Notes: generated by a model from the letters alone, not told the origin. 64,000 bases of DNA from Earliella scabrosa (GCA_022605405.1 JABYQQ010000003.1:1488001-1552000), one strand, 5' to 3'; positions 33,478 through 44,833 are shown, counted from the stretch's first letter. Program-made: numbers and translations.

Positions 33478-35814
33478 TCACCCGCCTTCGCGATACGACG
33501 GCGGCCGGCTCTCGCTCGCCGCGTCCACGGGCACGTCCAAGAAGTTCCCGAACCGCTGCCTGTCGCGCTCAGAGACGACCACGCCTTGCCGACGGCCGCC
33601 CCTCTGTGCGCGCCCAGTGGCTGTCGCCGTCGCCTCCGCCCGTGCTGGCGTAGGTGCGGGTGCGGATGCAGGTGTGGAGGTCTGTGGTTGTCGCTCCCGC
33701 CTCGCCTGCTCCTTCTCCCTCTCCCGCTCTCGTCTTCGATCTCGCTCCCGCGTCTGGGCCGCGCCGTCTCGTGGCGGTTGCATCGCCGGGTCAACTGGGT
33801 CCACCCGTCTCGGTGGCGCCCGGCTCTGCGACGACGGGGGCTGAGGTTGTGACTGAGGCTGGGACTGGGACTGGGAATGAGAATGCGACTTGGAATGCGA
33901 CGCGCCCGCACTACCAGCTCTCGTCCTCCCACCGGGGTACGCCGCGCCCGCAACGCTCGCATTGCTCCCCTGCCGCTTCACCTGCGGCATCAGCGCCGTC
34001 GTGCTCGTCGGCGTCGTCGCCGCGGAGCCCGAGGGCAGTGTCTGCGGGACGGACGACGGCGAGACGTTGCTGCTCGCACTGCCGGTGCCCAGGTCGGACC
34101 CGGACGTCTTCTTCGTCGGCCCACGCGTGTACGAGCGCTGTCCCTGTCCTTGACCTTGTGCGGTGGCGAGGGAGAGCGCGCTCGAGGATGCATTCGGTGG
34201 CGGTACGGACGAGAGTGCGGGTGCTGGGACGGCGAGGGCGACGGAGCGGTTGGAGCGGTTGGACTGGTTACTATCCGACCGCTCACGCCCGGATCGCTGG
34301 CCGGGACGGTTGTACGAGGAGGGTGCGACGGCCTGCGCGGTCGCGAAAGGGTGCGCGGCGTGGGAGGCGAGCGTGGTCAGGCCCGCGTCGGGTTCAACGA
34401 AGGAACGGCTCATGTCGAGGAAGGTGTCGCTGGAGTTGAGGTTGGGATTAGAGGTAGGATTGGGATACTTTGGGAAGCCCGTGGAGGAGACGGGCGGGGT
34501 GAGCAGGTACGTGGCCGAGTCGGGGACGGTGCTCGTCAGGTTGCCGAATGATGATGTTGGGCTGAGAGGCATGGGGTCCGCACGCGCGTGGGACATCTGC
34601 GAAGGCGCGATGCGGAACGTTGGCACGCCGCTGACCGTAGACGGCGGTAGTGTGGGGCCCTGAGCCTTCGCTGGCGAGAGGAATGTGGATATCGGGGATG
34701 GCACTGGCGGAATCGGGCTGCGAGAGGTGGATGGCCCGCGCTTCCGCTTGCTTGATGAGCGTCGACTCGAAGAAGCCGCCGTAGAATCGTCATCCCTGGC
34801 CCATGTTCCCTCTACCCATCCGCTCGTCCCAGTGTCTTCCTCCTCTATGCGAGCTGCATCCTGGTCGATGACTCCGGTCGTTGGCGACTCGTACGCGCGG
34901 TATCGTCGTCTGCGAAGGCAGAAGTAGAGTCCGGTAAGACCTGCAATGACGAGGAGACCACCTATGGAGGCCACCGTAGCAATAACGATGGTGCGAGTAC
35001 GTGACGAACCGGAAGAGCCGGATGCGACCATGGCCGTGGAGTCGGTCGAGGAAGAGGAGGCGTTGGCTGCGGAGGTGGTCTCGGTGGGCGTGAGAGAGGA
35101 CTCGGACTGAGAAGAGGGGCTAATATCTCGTCTGCAGACATGCCGGATCAGTGGGAGAATGAGCCGGAGCCGAGATGGGAAAACGTACGTGTAGTAGATG
35201 TAGTCCAAAAGGGTGAGAGACTGTGGACCGTCAACATGGCCGTTCACGATCGTAATCGTGTGGTTTCCGAAGGGAAGGGAAGGATTGGAGTAGACAGGTA
35301 CGTCGTAGTCTATGTTCGTGTCTCCAGTTGGCTCCTGCGTGAAGTTTCCGACCAAGGTGCCGTTAAGGAAGAAGGCCATGTCCGATCGCCCAACAGGCGA
35401 TCGGAGGGTGTGTGCGACAATACAGAAGACATATACGGCAACACCTGTGAGTATATGCGTGAGTTCGGCGAGCGAGCGTGTGGGCATGTAATGGGGATGC
35501 GCACCTTCGAAGGAGACTGTAGCGGTCAAGAGCTCATTCGCACCACCTCCGTTCTCCGCAACTGGACTGAAGGTGCCGTCATGCCAAGTCCCACTCAAGG
35601 TTTGTGACGGGTCTATCCTGGCTGTACAGTCTGTGCAGTCCTGGCCGACCTTCCAAACTCCCGGGGGGTTGTACTCGATTTGGGTGCCAAAGAAGTGGTC
35701 TCCAAGGGTGTCGTCTATGGTGAGATTGGCGAGGACGGCGGAAGCTAGAGGAAGCTCAGCAAGGGAGGAGAGCGTGAGGACGGCAAGCGAGAGGAGGTCT
35801 AGGGGGAGGAGCAT
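33478..35814 (-). CDS. One-pass membrane protein 1, sensor-like, long Ser/Pro-rich tail
   Basis: Starts at 35814 with a signal peptide (MLLPLDLLSLAVLTLSSLAE). The ectodomain reads NLTIDDTLGDHFFGTQIEY, VWKVGQDCTDCTARIDPSQT, LSGTWHDGTFSP, VAVYVFCIVAHTL, MAFFLNGTLVGNFTQEP, YDVPVYSNPSLPFGNHTITI and LTLLDYIYYT, a beta-rich jelly-roll-like domain with N-glycosylation sites. A Ser/Thr stalk, one membrane span (IVIATVASIGGLLVIAGLTG) and a basic stop-transfer RRRRYRAYE follow. The cytosolic tail of about 450 residues is Ser/Pro/Gln-rich and has a Arg-Glu-rich helix near the end. This basidiomycete family has no established function; the layout recalls wall-stress sensors. Two introns, 60 and 57 bases, are multiples of three without stops, so the whole 778 codons are open. 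Spliced length about 739 residues. Confidence 0.8.
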   Translation of the reverse strand: MLLPLDLLSLAVLTLSSLAELPLASAVLANLTIDDTLGDHFFGTQIEYNPPGVWKVGQDCTDCTARIDPSQTLSGTWHDGTFSPVAENGGGANELLTATVSFEGAHPHYMPTRSLAELTHILTGVAVYVFCIVAHTLRSPVGRSDMAFFLNGTLVGNFTQEPTGDTNIDYDVPVYSNPSLPFGNHTITIVNGHVDGPQSLTLLDYIYYTYVFPSRLRLILPLIRHVCRRDISPSSQSESSLTPTETTSAANASSSSTDSTAMVASGSSGSSRTRTIVIATVASIGGLLVIAGLTGLYFCLRRRRYRAYESPTTGVIDQDAARIEEEDTGTSGWVEGTWARDDDSTAASSSRRSSSKRKRGPSTSRSPIPPVPSPISTFLSPAKAQGPTLPPSTVSGVPTFRIAPSQMSHARADPMPLSPTSSFGNLTSTVPDSATYLLTPPVSSTGFPKYPNPTSNPNLNSSDTFLDMSRSFVEPDAGLTTLASHAAHPFATAQAVAPSSYNRPGQRSGRERSDSNQSNRSNRSVALAVPAPALSSVPPPNASSSALSLATAQGQGQGQRSYTRGPTKKTSGSDLGTGSASSNVSPSSVPQTLPSGSAATTPTSTTALMPQVKRQGSNASVAGAAYPGGRTRAGSAGASHSKSHSHSQSQSQPQSQPQPPSSQSRAPPRRVDPVDPAMQPPRDGAAQTRERDRRREREREKEQARRERQPQTSTPASAPAPTPARAEATATATGRAQRGGRRQGVVVSERDRQRFGNFLDVPVDAASESRPPSYREGG

Positions 35815-38071
35815 GCCGGGAAATTAGCGGGGCGACGCTCGCGAGGAGCGAGGTTGCCCGGGGAGGGGAGTATGTATGGGAAGGAGGGGAGGGAGGGCAG
35901 CGCAGAGCAGTGCCGGGGCGGGAGACGGGGGACGGAGGGAAGGAGAGGAGAGAGAGACGCAAGACTTGACATTGCTTGCGAGAGTCCCAGCGTCGCCAGT
36001 TCAATCAACAACGAAAGAACTCATCCTATCACGCCCTGCTAATCCTAGCCGCCCATTTCTTCCGCGAATGCTTCCTTCCGCATTCGGACATAACTGCCGG
36101 CGTCTGTGCCTGACGCTCGCCCCTAGCCAATCAACGCGTCCCGTCTGTCCTCCGTGGCGCGCAGCAGCGACCGCGCTCAGCGGCGATGGCTCGCGCCTCG
36201 CCTGCTCTTCAAGTTCCCTTGGTCAATGTCCATTTGTCGCTCTGCCGCCTCTGCGCAGTTGGGAATCCATTGGAACTTGGCCTCCATGCTTTGCGTTTGT
36301 CCCAGCTCCTTCTCGAGAGCTCCCAGCTCGACTGTGGTCTCGCAAACTTCGCAGGCTGTGGTCCCAACCAGTGCGTGCTATGTCGCCGCGGCCCAATCAT
36401 CTGTCAACATGACACGGACGGCGCCTTCCAGTGCGAGCTGGTCGTGGCCAGTGCCAGACGCAAGACATACGGCATGAACGACATGTCGCGCTACTCTACA
36501 TGTGCCCGCGCGCCGCACGATAGCCTTGCACTGTGCGCGTCCAATCGCCGACGCGTTCGCACCGCTGTCGCTCGACAGTCGCCCCTTCACATGCACGCAT
36601 CAAGCCAGCCGTCTGCTCACGACACCGCGTGCGAGACAAGAAGCAACCGGAACCGCCACAGACGGCGGACGACGTGCCCGCGGCGTGCGCGTACGCGTAT
36701 GTACCGGTCGCTGTCGTCGGCGCGCTTCGCCATGTCGGCACTCCCAGGGCTTCGACGTCGCACGCGCTGTCAGATTAGAGTAGCCAGCTGTGAGCACCGC
36801 GGCGTCTTGGCTGGCGTCCTATCCTAGGAAGCCTATGCATACGGTAAGTACAATGCCAACTTGCTCAGAAGAACGCCGGACTGGACCGTGTGCCGATGCT
36901 TCTTTGCCACAGGCCTCTCACAGGTTACTCTGAAATCCAGTGGCGCACTGTGCTGCGGGATGGCCGACGTGCGTTTTTCGACTCGGTACGTTATGCCTAT
37001 GCTTTACGTGCCAGCAGCCAGAGTGACTCAGACACCACAGCATACAGATTGTAGAGACGTCCAAGTACCCCAGAATCTGGCTTGCCTGAAAGACGTAGGC
37101 ATTCATCTTCACCGACACCACCGACGGAGCTCCAATGGGCTCCAATGCACCGTTGAGCATTCCTCTGGTGGGAAAGTCTAGCAGGTCTGGAATGCACCTG
37201 TCCTGCAGCAGTTGTTGCACAGAGATTTGCGTGGCGCTCACCTAGACCGATATCTCACGGCCGAACGTTCCTCGTAGCGATGCATGACGCAAGAGTATCC
37301 TGCGTCTAGGTTGCAGCAAGAATTCGCCCCGTTCGCGGATGCAATGCGAACGGCAGCTCGGTCGAGAATTCCTTGGATCCTTCCACATCCTACCAGCCAA
37401 GAGGATCCGCGGATGCCGTATGCAACCACAGAACATTTGAGCCTTTGAGGAGAGCGGCCGAGAAAGCCTCCTTCGTATCCATTCGCCGACGGTGGCGCAT
37501 CATCCAGGGTGTGGATCTGGAATGCGCACGAGCGATGCCATCGATGTTTACGGTACGAGCCATGATCGCACAGCTCAGAGGCCCAGGCTAACAACCCAGC
37601 AGAAGACGTGGTGTTTGAGTTCCGCACGGATGAAGCAACGTCCCAAAGTGATTCACGGCCTATGACGGCAACAGCTCCCGACGTCGGGCGTCGGGCATCG
37701 CGTATTCCGGAGAAGCCTGGCCGTTGCCCGGGGAGCAAGGAAGACGTGCCACACGCAGCTGGAACGCAGCGGATGCCCAAGCTTCGACCCCACGTATGGA
37801 ATGAGGCTCCACAACGCGTACACGTGATCGCGTCCCCAGCCCTTCTCTCCTTCGCTTTCGCAAATCCTCGCGCGCTCCTTCGTCCTTGGTAGGTGAGTGC
37901 CCCCAATGGCTATGCGGCTGCGTATGTATGTCCTGAATGTTCCAGTGTCCATGTAGCAACGAATGTGGATGCCCTAGTGTTACAGTCGCCCCAAAGTCCA
38001 AACGAAGCTCCTCCGACCTCATCGCGCAGACCCCATGCCCGGACCTTGAGCGTGACAAGCAAACCAGTACG
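35815..38071. other. Large intergenic region between membrane proteins 1 and 2
   Basis: About 2.3 kb, including the promoter of membrane protein 1. Open frames on both strands (for example 37238-37906 and 36918-37241, minus strand) could conceivably be exons of a small gene, since a GTGAGC donor-like site falls between them, but no family match or full model was found. Confidence 0.4.
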
Positions 38072-39331
38072 TCAGCGTCCACTCAACATCCTGCTCACAA
38101 AACAAAGCAACAACGCACCTGAAGACTCGCGCACGCTCTCCCTCACGCTACTCGTCCCGACCGTCAACGTCGACGGACCCGCGCCCACGCTCGCATCCGC
38201 ACTCGAGTCTCTCGCCCTCCCCTCCCCCGCCCCCAGGAAGCGCATCGACTCCCCGCCCGCGCTCACCGGGGTCGGAAGTCCTCCCGCGCCCGCGCCCACG
38301 CTCCGCAGATACTGCATCGACGGGGGCAACCGCCGCTCCGCCCGCCTCTCTCGGAACCGCCGCCAGTACCTAAGCGCGAGTGCTCCGACGAAGAGCGCCA
38401 TGAGGCCCCCGCCGAGCGCGATGCCGACCGCGGCCCCCACTGTGACGCTCGACCGCGCGAAGGCCGAGGAAGGGTTCGCGCTGGGAGGGGAGGTGGAGGT
38501 GGACTCGGGGCTGAGGGTTTGGGTGAAGGTGGGCGGTACGGGCTGGGTTGTGTTGTCGCGCGTGTAGACGATGTAGTCGAGCAGGAGGAGGGAGCGCTGG
38601 GATGCGGATGCGGATGGAGACGCAGAGGCGGAGGCAATGGTGGCCGAGGTGGATGCCGCGGCAGAGGCCGAGCGCGACTGGGACGTCGAGCTGTTGGATG
38701 CGCGGACGCCGTGTTGGATCGTGATGGTGTGCGGGCCTGCCGCGAGCGAGGTGTTGGTGTAGACGGGGACGTGGTACGAGAACGCGTCCGCGTCCGCTCC
38801 TGGGCTGGCGGGTGTGCGGACGTAAGTCCCCGCTGGTGCGCCGTCTAGGAGGAAGGAGATGTTCGAGGCAGCGGTGTTTGAGAGGATGCAGAAGACGTAG
38901 ACGGCGACGCCTAAGGTAGCACTCGGTCAGCACGACACATACTCGATCACGGTTATTCGAGATGCTGCGTGTGTGGGAGGCGCCGATACAGATGGATAGA
39001 GGAACACACCTTCAAAGCTCAGGCTCGCCGTCATGGGCTCGCTCTGTCCGGGCTCGTACACGCTCTCATGCCAAGTCGCAAGGTGTGCGCGCGGCGGTTC
39101 AGGGGGTGCGACACACCCATCGCAGGCACCAGCATTCCAGGCGCTATAGGGATCGTACACGATCCACGAATCGCCCACGAGCGGATCGCGGTAGGCATCG
39201 TCCACGGTGATGTTCAGGAGAGTTGCTGACGCTTGCGTGGACCATAGGAGTGCAGACAGACATGTCACAGAGAAAGAGAACGAGAATGAAGTAATCACTC
39301 CAGTAGAGAGGGCCTGCCGTCTTGAAACCAT
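38072..39331 (-). CDS. One-pass membrane protein 2, paralogue of 1 and 3
   Basis: Starts at 39331 with MVSRRQALSTGVITSFSFSF, a signal peptide with a basic start. The ectodomain shows LLNITVDDAYRDPLVGDSWI, WNAGACDGCVAPPEPPRAHL, ATWHESVYEPGQS, GVAVYVFCILSNTAASNISF, LLDGAPAGTYV, YHVPVYTNTSLAAGPHTITI and LLLLDYIVYT, aligning block for block with membrane protein 1, including the C-x2-C pair. A low-complexity Ser/Ala insert sits just before LLLLDY. One membrane span (VGIALGGGLMALFVGALALR) is followed by YWRRFRERRAERRLPPS. The cytosolic tail is short. The end is uncertain: reading through gives a stop at 38072, while a possible last intron (donor GTGCGTTG after SSG) would end the protein near 38016. 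About 400 residues. Confidence 0.78.
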
Positions 39332-40043
39332 GGCTGATGATGGGTGGCGCAGTGGATCGCCGGGTTCAGTACGAAGTCTGGGGGAGTAAACCACTGGCAG
39401 CGCGGTGGCCCACGGGCTGGGTACCACTCACGACGAGTGGATGGGTGCAGAAAGCAAGGGGACCTGCTCATAGTCGAGCGGCGTGTTTTCCAGGCAAGAT
39501 CAATGGCCAGCGCAGCTGTGCAATCCGTTGGCAATTCGTCTACGTTAGATTGTCCGGGCCCGGGGCGCGCGTGCGCAACATTCTTCGTTCTAGGACTCAG
39601 TATGTATGTAAGTACTCAGGCCTCAAGCCTCCGGCGGCGATTGGCGACTGTGTGGGAGAAAGCGTTAGCCTGATGTCGTGAATTTGATCATGGGATGAGC
39701 CAGGGATGGGCTCCGTTAGAGGCGGCGGGTTGTGTCTGGTGGACGTATCAGTCGTTCCTGATGATCTGCCAGCGCCCATGACGGCACCGAGTGGGTCTGA
39801 ACTTCGTGTGGACGGATGTGACCAGATGACCATAGGTCGTTCTGCGATAACGCATTCTCAAAGAGTCCGATCTATGGTGCGGTCACCGCCGGTCAGGTTC
39901 GTGATACTAGGGAATACACACGGCGCGCACCGGTACAAGAGGACTACAGCGCACTTGGTAGCAACTCGGGCAAATTGCAGCCCCCTGGTCCACTGCCCTC
40001 CCTGCTCACTACCATGTTCTCCGAGGATACCTGCTTGGGGCGA
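39332..40043. other. Intergenic between membrane proteins 2 and 3
   Basis: 712 bases: promoter of membrane protein 2 and 3' flank of membrane protein 3. No gene was seen. Confidence 0.5.
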
Positions 40044-41218
40044 TCACCTCAGTTGCTCCTCTATGGCAAACAAAACGGTGGCCTCGGTCGAGCGAGGAGA
40101 CGTCTTGGAACCGCTAGTAGAGCTCGAAGCAACCAGAGCTCCGCCAGCAGTCGTGGAACCGGGAGCTTCGTCGCGAAACCTCGCCTCTGTCGTCGGGCTC
40201 GTCGGGCTGGTACCGCCAGCCGCTTCCGTAGCTGCTGCACCCGCACTCTGCCTCCACTGCGCGGAGGGCGGGAGGCGACTCTGCTTGTAGCGCTTCCAGT
40301 ATCTCATCCCGAACCCAATCACGGCAGCGAGGGCAATAGCGCCGCCGATGCTGACTGGGATGGCTATGTTTGCCGGGTTGAAGTTGTTGGAAATTATGGC
40401 TTGCGGAGGTCGGATGCTGGGTGTAGGGATGGGGACGCCAGTGGGTGTCGGGGCGGGCTGGGGACTGCCTGGGTTCGGTGGGATCGCTGTAGAGCTCGGT
40501 GTGATAGGAAGTGTGAAAGGGGGGGAGGTAGAAGGGAGCGGGTTGGGGTCGTCAATCCTGTCAAGGAGGTCAATGTCGTATGTCAGTACGGATGGGTAGC
40601 ATCGGTCGGAACTGAGACGTACGTATACGTGACATAGTCGAGCAGGACGAGGGATTGGTTGGTCAGACCGCGAGCGCCATTGTGTATCTCGATAGAATGT
40701 TGAGTCATGGGTAGAGCAGCCCGAACGAACACTGGGACTTGATAGAGGTATGGGCTATTCCCGTCCGGTACATGACGATATGACCCCACGGGCTCGCCAT
40801 CTAGCACAAAGAACAGATTTGTGGATCTGTTTGGGGAGGCCTCCATGTTCGGGATGATGCAGAAGACGAAGATCGCTCCACCTGAACGTTGCGGTTGTGA
40901 GTACAAGCGTTAATACCAGTGCTTCGGAGGCGACTGACCGGTGAAGTTGAGCCAAGCTAACGGGATGTCACCTCCTGGCACATACAAGCTCTCGTGCCAA
41001 GACCCCAAGTATGCATTGGACGGGTTTGGGAGTGAACCGCAACCTTCGCACCGTTGGGGCTCCCATAGACCCTCCGTACCGTATGTCAGGCCGGTGTCGT
41101 CGACAGACAGGTCGACGAAGCGAGCCCGTGCGATAGACGTCCAGAGGAGGACTGACAGTAACATCAATGATAGAGAGGAAAGTCCGGGGGAGAGCTCAGG
41201 TGGGTGCACATATCGCAT
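40044..41218 (-). CDS. One-pass membrane protein 3, paralogue of 1 and 2
   Basis: Starts at 41218 (MRYVHPPELSPGLSSLSLML) with a hydrophobic signal segment. Ectodomain blocks: RFVDLSVDDTGLTYGTEGLW, EPQRCEGCGSLPNPSNAYLG, SWHESLYVPGGDIPLAWLNF, GAIFVFCIIPNMEASPNRST, NLFFVLDGEPVGSYRHVPDG, YQVPVFVRAALPMTQHSIEI and LVLLDYVTYT. A Pro/Ser/Thr stalk follows, then one span (IAIPVSIGGAIALAAVIGFG) and MRYWKRYKQSRLPPSAQWRQ, very like YWRRF...RLPPS in membrane protein 2. The short tail ends TEATVLFAIEEQLR. At least two introns follow NFTG and DYVTYT, at the same places as in membrane proteins 1 and 2. About 330 residues. The three genes are same-strand and likely arose by tandem duplication. Function unknown. 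Confidence 0.8.
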
Positions 41219-42251
41219 TGTTCAACCGTGTAGGCCTCGTGTTGTGCAAGCACCGTAATCGCGAACAGCGCACTAGTCCCAAGGCGGGAGAGAGGAGCAA
41301 CAGCCTCTAGCTCGCCACCGTCAGCAGAAGAGGAGGAAGGGATCGAGTCACCGGCACATTTCGAGCACACTCACCAGAGGTTACTGTGAGTACATATGTT
41401 TGTGAGCCTCTTGTTTCTTCCCAGGCCTCTCTTCTCTCCGGCGTTTCTTGTGAAATCGCGTCGACTTCTGCCACAATCTAGCAGGTGCTATTTATAGCCA
41501 TGTAAGATAACCGAGGGTCGCTATTGCCCAACATCGTTTGGGCCCTCGTACCGATAAGATACTCGTGCCTGTCGCATGTGCGCCGTCTAGCTACACAAGG
41601 TACGTACTGTGTGACGCGTTGAGCCATGTCATAGTGACTGCCGAGTACACGCGACGCTGTAACAGTGAAGTGAGTCAATCTCTAGGACTATGTACTCCAG
41701 AACGTATACACGCACAATGGACTGTGGCCCCAGACCCAAATGTTTGAGCAGAACTTTGAGTCATTGAAGTTGTACGCAACTGCGCCCCGCGCGGCAGCTC
41801 GTCGCGAAAGCCTAGGATGAGGCCAGGAGGCCGTCATGGGTAAGTATGATGATGAAGTATGATGAAGGCGGCGGTTCTAGAGAGCCTTGCAGAGTAAGTA
41901 GTATCAATGACAGTCGTGCACGAGGGCAGGTCCGAAGGGAAGACTCGGAGTCGGAGCGTGACGCGTTGGATCTGCCGGGAGCGCCCAGCACGTGATCGTG
42001 TCGCGTGTGACGTCAGGGCAGAGGACTTGTGAGGAGCAGACTCGGAAGGTGTCAGGCAGAGCAAGCGACAATGACGGTGCTCCCCAACGATGGAGTGTCA
42101 TGAACTGGCGACGTCGACGTCATGCCCTCGCCGACGCACTACTTGAACGCCCCGCGCTCGCTCTCCGCGGCCCTCCACAACACTCACGAACTCACGACCT
42201 ACCTACGTTTGATCCCAACTACTTAGTCTCTATTCGCAAACGTCTACCATC
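41219..42251. other. Divergent intergenic region, membrane protein 3 and LEA-like gene
   Basis: About 1 kb containing the possible TATA box at 41489. No gene recognised. Confidence 0.45.
41489..41496 (-). promoter_or_regulatory. Possible TATA box of membrane protein 3
   Basis: Reads TATAAATA on the minus strand, about 270 bases before the start. The distance is longer than usual unless the 5' UTR is long. Confidence 0.4.
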
Positions 42252-42766
42252 ATGTCTGTGCTCCGTACCGCATTCACCACGACGACCCGCTCTGTTGTAG
42301 CGACGAGCTCGCGCAGCTTCCACGCTTCTCCGAGGGCACAGACCGTCACCGAAAAGGTCGCTGAGGTCGCCGACAAGGTGTGTCACAGTCCGATCCCTCA
42401 TATGATGACGATGAGCTTCGGTCGCCTGATCCTGAAGTTTAAAAGGTCAACAAGTCTGTAGGGAAGGGTCTCGCATCAGCCATTGAGAAGGGCGAGAAGG
42501 CAACCGAGGTGACCAAAGACAACCTTGGTGAGCACATGCATAGTACGTTGGCAGGTGTCGAAAATCACGGCTGACGAGGCAATCCAAGGTATGGCGAAGG
42601 ACAAAGCTACTGAGGCCTCGCGTGTTGCTGGTCAGAAGGCTAATCATGTACGTAGCTCCTTAATTTCAGTAGCTCCCGGTGCTGACTATACCAACAGACC
42701 GCTGCTGGAGCGCGTGAAGGAGCGCGGGACTTCAAGCACGATGTTCAGAAGGAGGCCCGGAAATGA
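42252..42766 (+). CDS. Small mitochondrial LEA-like protein
   Basis: Exons 42252-42377, 42446-42527, 42589-42647 and 42698-42766. The start MSVLRTAFTTTTRSVVATSS, followed by RSFHASPRAQ, is a typical fungal mitochondrial presequence. The rest is a low-complexity amphipathic region rich in Lys, Ala and Glu: VTEKVAEVADK, VNKSVGKGLASAIEKGEKAT, GMAKDKATEASRVAGQKANH and AREGARDFKHDVQKEARK. Repeated Ala-Lys-(D/E) stretches resemble group 3 LEA proteins, which protect membranes and enzymes under drying or heat. About 110 residues. For intron 2 the acceptor at 42588 is preferred (CTGAC branch site, 61-base intron, frame kept); the nearer AG would leave a 27-base intron. Confidence 0.75.
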
Positions 42767-43336
42767 GTTGGTGAACAGGTTGACTGGTAACCAATCTTTG
42801 CCATTGTAGTATAGCCATTCCAAAGCAATCAGTTCCGATATCGACATGAATGCCGCGTGCGCTCTAAACTTCGTCTCAACTTCTTTTCCAAGGTAGTAGG
42901 GGCGATCCCTAGGCTGCCGGCAAGATCGAGGTATATGCAAGGTCAAGGCTTTGGCCTTCAGGTTCCATGAGGCCTGAAGCTCTCATGTTCAATGCGTCAG
43001 GGACCAGGAAGAGCACACGAGTCGAAGCTTGGAGAGGAGCAGGAGCAAGAGTGTTTGCTTTGTTCGCTTCTCGAACGCCCGCCACCGACCCATGCCATAT
43101 CAGGCAAGTCCATCCCCCTCCGGAACTACCGGCGCTGTGGTTTCCCTCGCCCCGCCGCGTTGGGCCGACCGATGTTTACAGCAATCTTGTTTACACCTGC
43201 CAGGCGTCTCTCTTCCTCGCACATCGTATAAATTTGCCACTATGGACGTCGTACAGATCCACGTACATTGTGCATCGCACTCTCGGACACATCGCGACTC
43301 CCCCGCAGCTGTTTTCGCGCGACCTTTACAGGCATT
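42767..43336. other. Intergenic, upstream of zinc-finger gene
   Basis: 570 bases with no gene. A TATAAAT at 43227-43233 lies about 105 bases before the start at 43337 and is a plausible core promoter. Confidence 0.5.
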
Positions 43337-44833
43337 ATGGAACCGAGCGCCCATCTATTTAACTCCGCACAGGCATACTACTACTGCCTTCCCCCATTCC
43401 TAGGTTCGTATGGTGACCCCTCCGCTCCTGTCTCGCCAACTTCGCAGACGGGACAAGTGGGCAATCATGTTGCGCCGGCGACGTTTTCATTCGAAGCAAA
43501 CGCCTCGTGAGTTCTGTTCCTCCTACAACATTCCAAGCTACTTCCTGAGCAATTAAGCAGACAATGGCCTAGCACCACAGCGGATTTTGGTGCAGCTGCA
43601 GGGACGAATATATTCCGAAGCTTTGCTCCACCGGAGCCCTATGCAGACTTCAGCACGTTCGCCAACGGCGACCTCGGACTTATCCCCTTTGTCGATCCGT
43701 CGCCCACACGAGCTGACTCTGGCGCAAGCTCGGGAACGGTGTCCCAGCCGGGTGGCACCACCGACGGTCTGGGCGGGCTCACCAGCCCCGAGTCGGACAC
43801 TCTTTTGTCGATAGCCCACGCCGTCTTGGCTCTCGAAGACCCGGCCTTTCAGAGTGCTGTGACAGCTGAGCCTCCGAGCGTGGTAGCCGCCGGGCCACCC
43901 ACTACTACCACCTCCCTGCCCATCCTGGACGCGACGGCGGCCACAACTTTTCCTCTGACGGGCGCGGTTGGCCACGAATCACTTGCAGTACAGCTTCCGA
44001 CCGTTGCGGGCTCCCTCCCGGTCACCGTCCAGAAGCTCGCAGGCAATCGCAGCGCTCGTCGATACGCTCCGTACCCCGCCGCCGTCTACGTCCCCGTACA
44101 GAGGCCATCGTCGGCGGCCTCCTCCAGTTCCCACAGCAGCTCAAACTCCTTCACCTCGTCGCCCTCGCCTTCCCCCGCTCCCTCCACTCCCAGCTCCAGC
44201 TCGGGTTCCGAATCCGAAAACCTCGTTAGCGCGTTCACGCAGGTCAAAATCGCCCCACGGCGCAACGTACAAAGCTCGGACACCGACACCGCGTCCGACG
44301 ACGACCTCTCCGCCCTCAACGACCTCACCCACTGCCCCTACTGCGGCATCCCGCGCGCGGCGATGTGCCGCAAGGTCGATTTCGTGCGCCACGTCCTCTC
44401 GCACACGGGCACGGCGGGCGACAACGTCCTCGCGTGGGTGTGCACGGGCATCCCCGTGCGCCTGCTCGGGCTCGGGCCCGACCCCGTCGCGGACCCGCGC
44501 GTCGCGTGGTGCATCGTTGAGGGGAAGAGCATGGTGTACGAGGGCGAGCTGTGCGTGGGCGGGTGCGCGCGGGCGTTTTGCCGCAAGGACGCGCTGAAGC
44601 GCCATTTGGACGGGACTGAGGCCTGCGTTGGGGACCACCATGGCGAGTGGCTGATTGGGAACAAGCGGCAACGGATGCGCGGGACGCGGAAGGGTTTGGG
44701 GGAAGAGAAGGGCAAGAGCGGAGGGAAGGGCAAGAGCGGAGGGAAGGGCAAGAGCGGAGGAAGTAAGGGCAAGAGTGGAGGAGGTAAGGGCAAGAGTGGG
44801 GGCAAGGGAATGGACGGGGGTCAGGAGCTGTGA
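43337..44833 (+). CDS. C2H2 zinc-finger protein, putative transcription factor
   Basis: Exons 43337-43506 and 43561-44833 give about 480 residues. The start is MEPSAHLFNSAQAYYYCLPP. A long Ser/Thr/Pro-rich N-terminal half (ADFSTFANGDLGLIPFVDPS, SSSSHSSSNSFTSSPSPSPA) looks like an activation or disordered region. An acidic patch (SSDTDTASDDDLSALNDL) leads into two C2H2-type fingers: HCPYCGIPRAAMCRKVDFVR with HVLSH, and LCVGGCARAFCRKDALKRHL with a second ligand beyond. The second finger resembles agaricomycete C2H2 regulators. The protein ends in a Lys/Gly/Ser repeat that could serve as a basic nuclear signal. DNA target unknown. An upstream Met at about 43241 is open but lies before no clear exon. 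Confidence 0.8.
44707..44803 (+). repeat. Lys-Gly-Lys-Ser-Gly-Gly coding minisatellite
   Basis: Six imperfect copies of an 18-base unit (AAGGGCAAGAGCGGAGGN) code for KGKSGG repeats at the end of the zinc-finger protein. Confidence 0.85.

Noticed and set aside
36918..37906. Minus-strand frames that might be exons of a small gene between membrane proteins 1 and 2
   Set aside because: A GTGAGC donor-like site lies between them, but the resulting protein has no recognisable features and the start is unclear.
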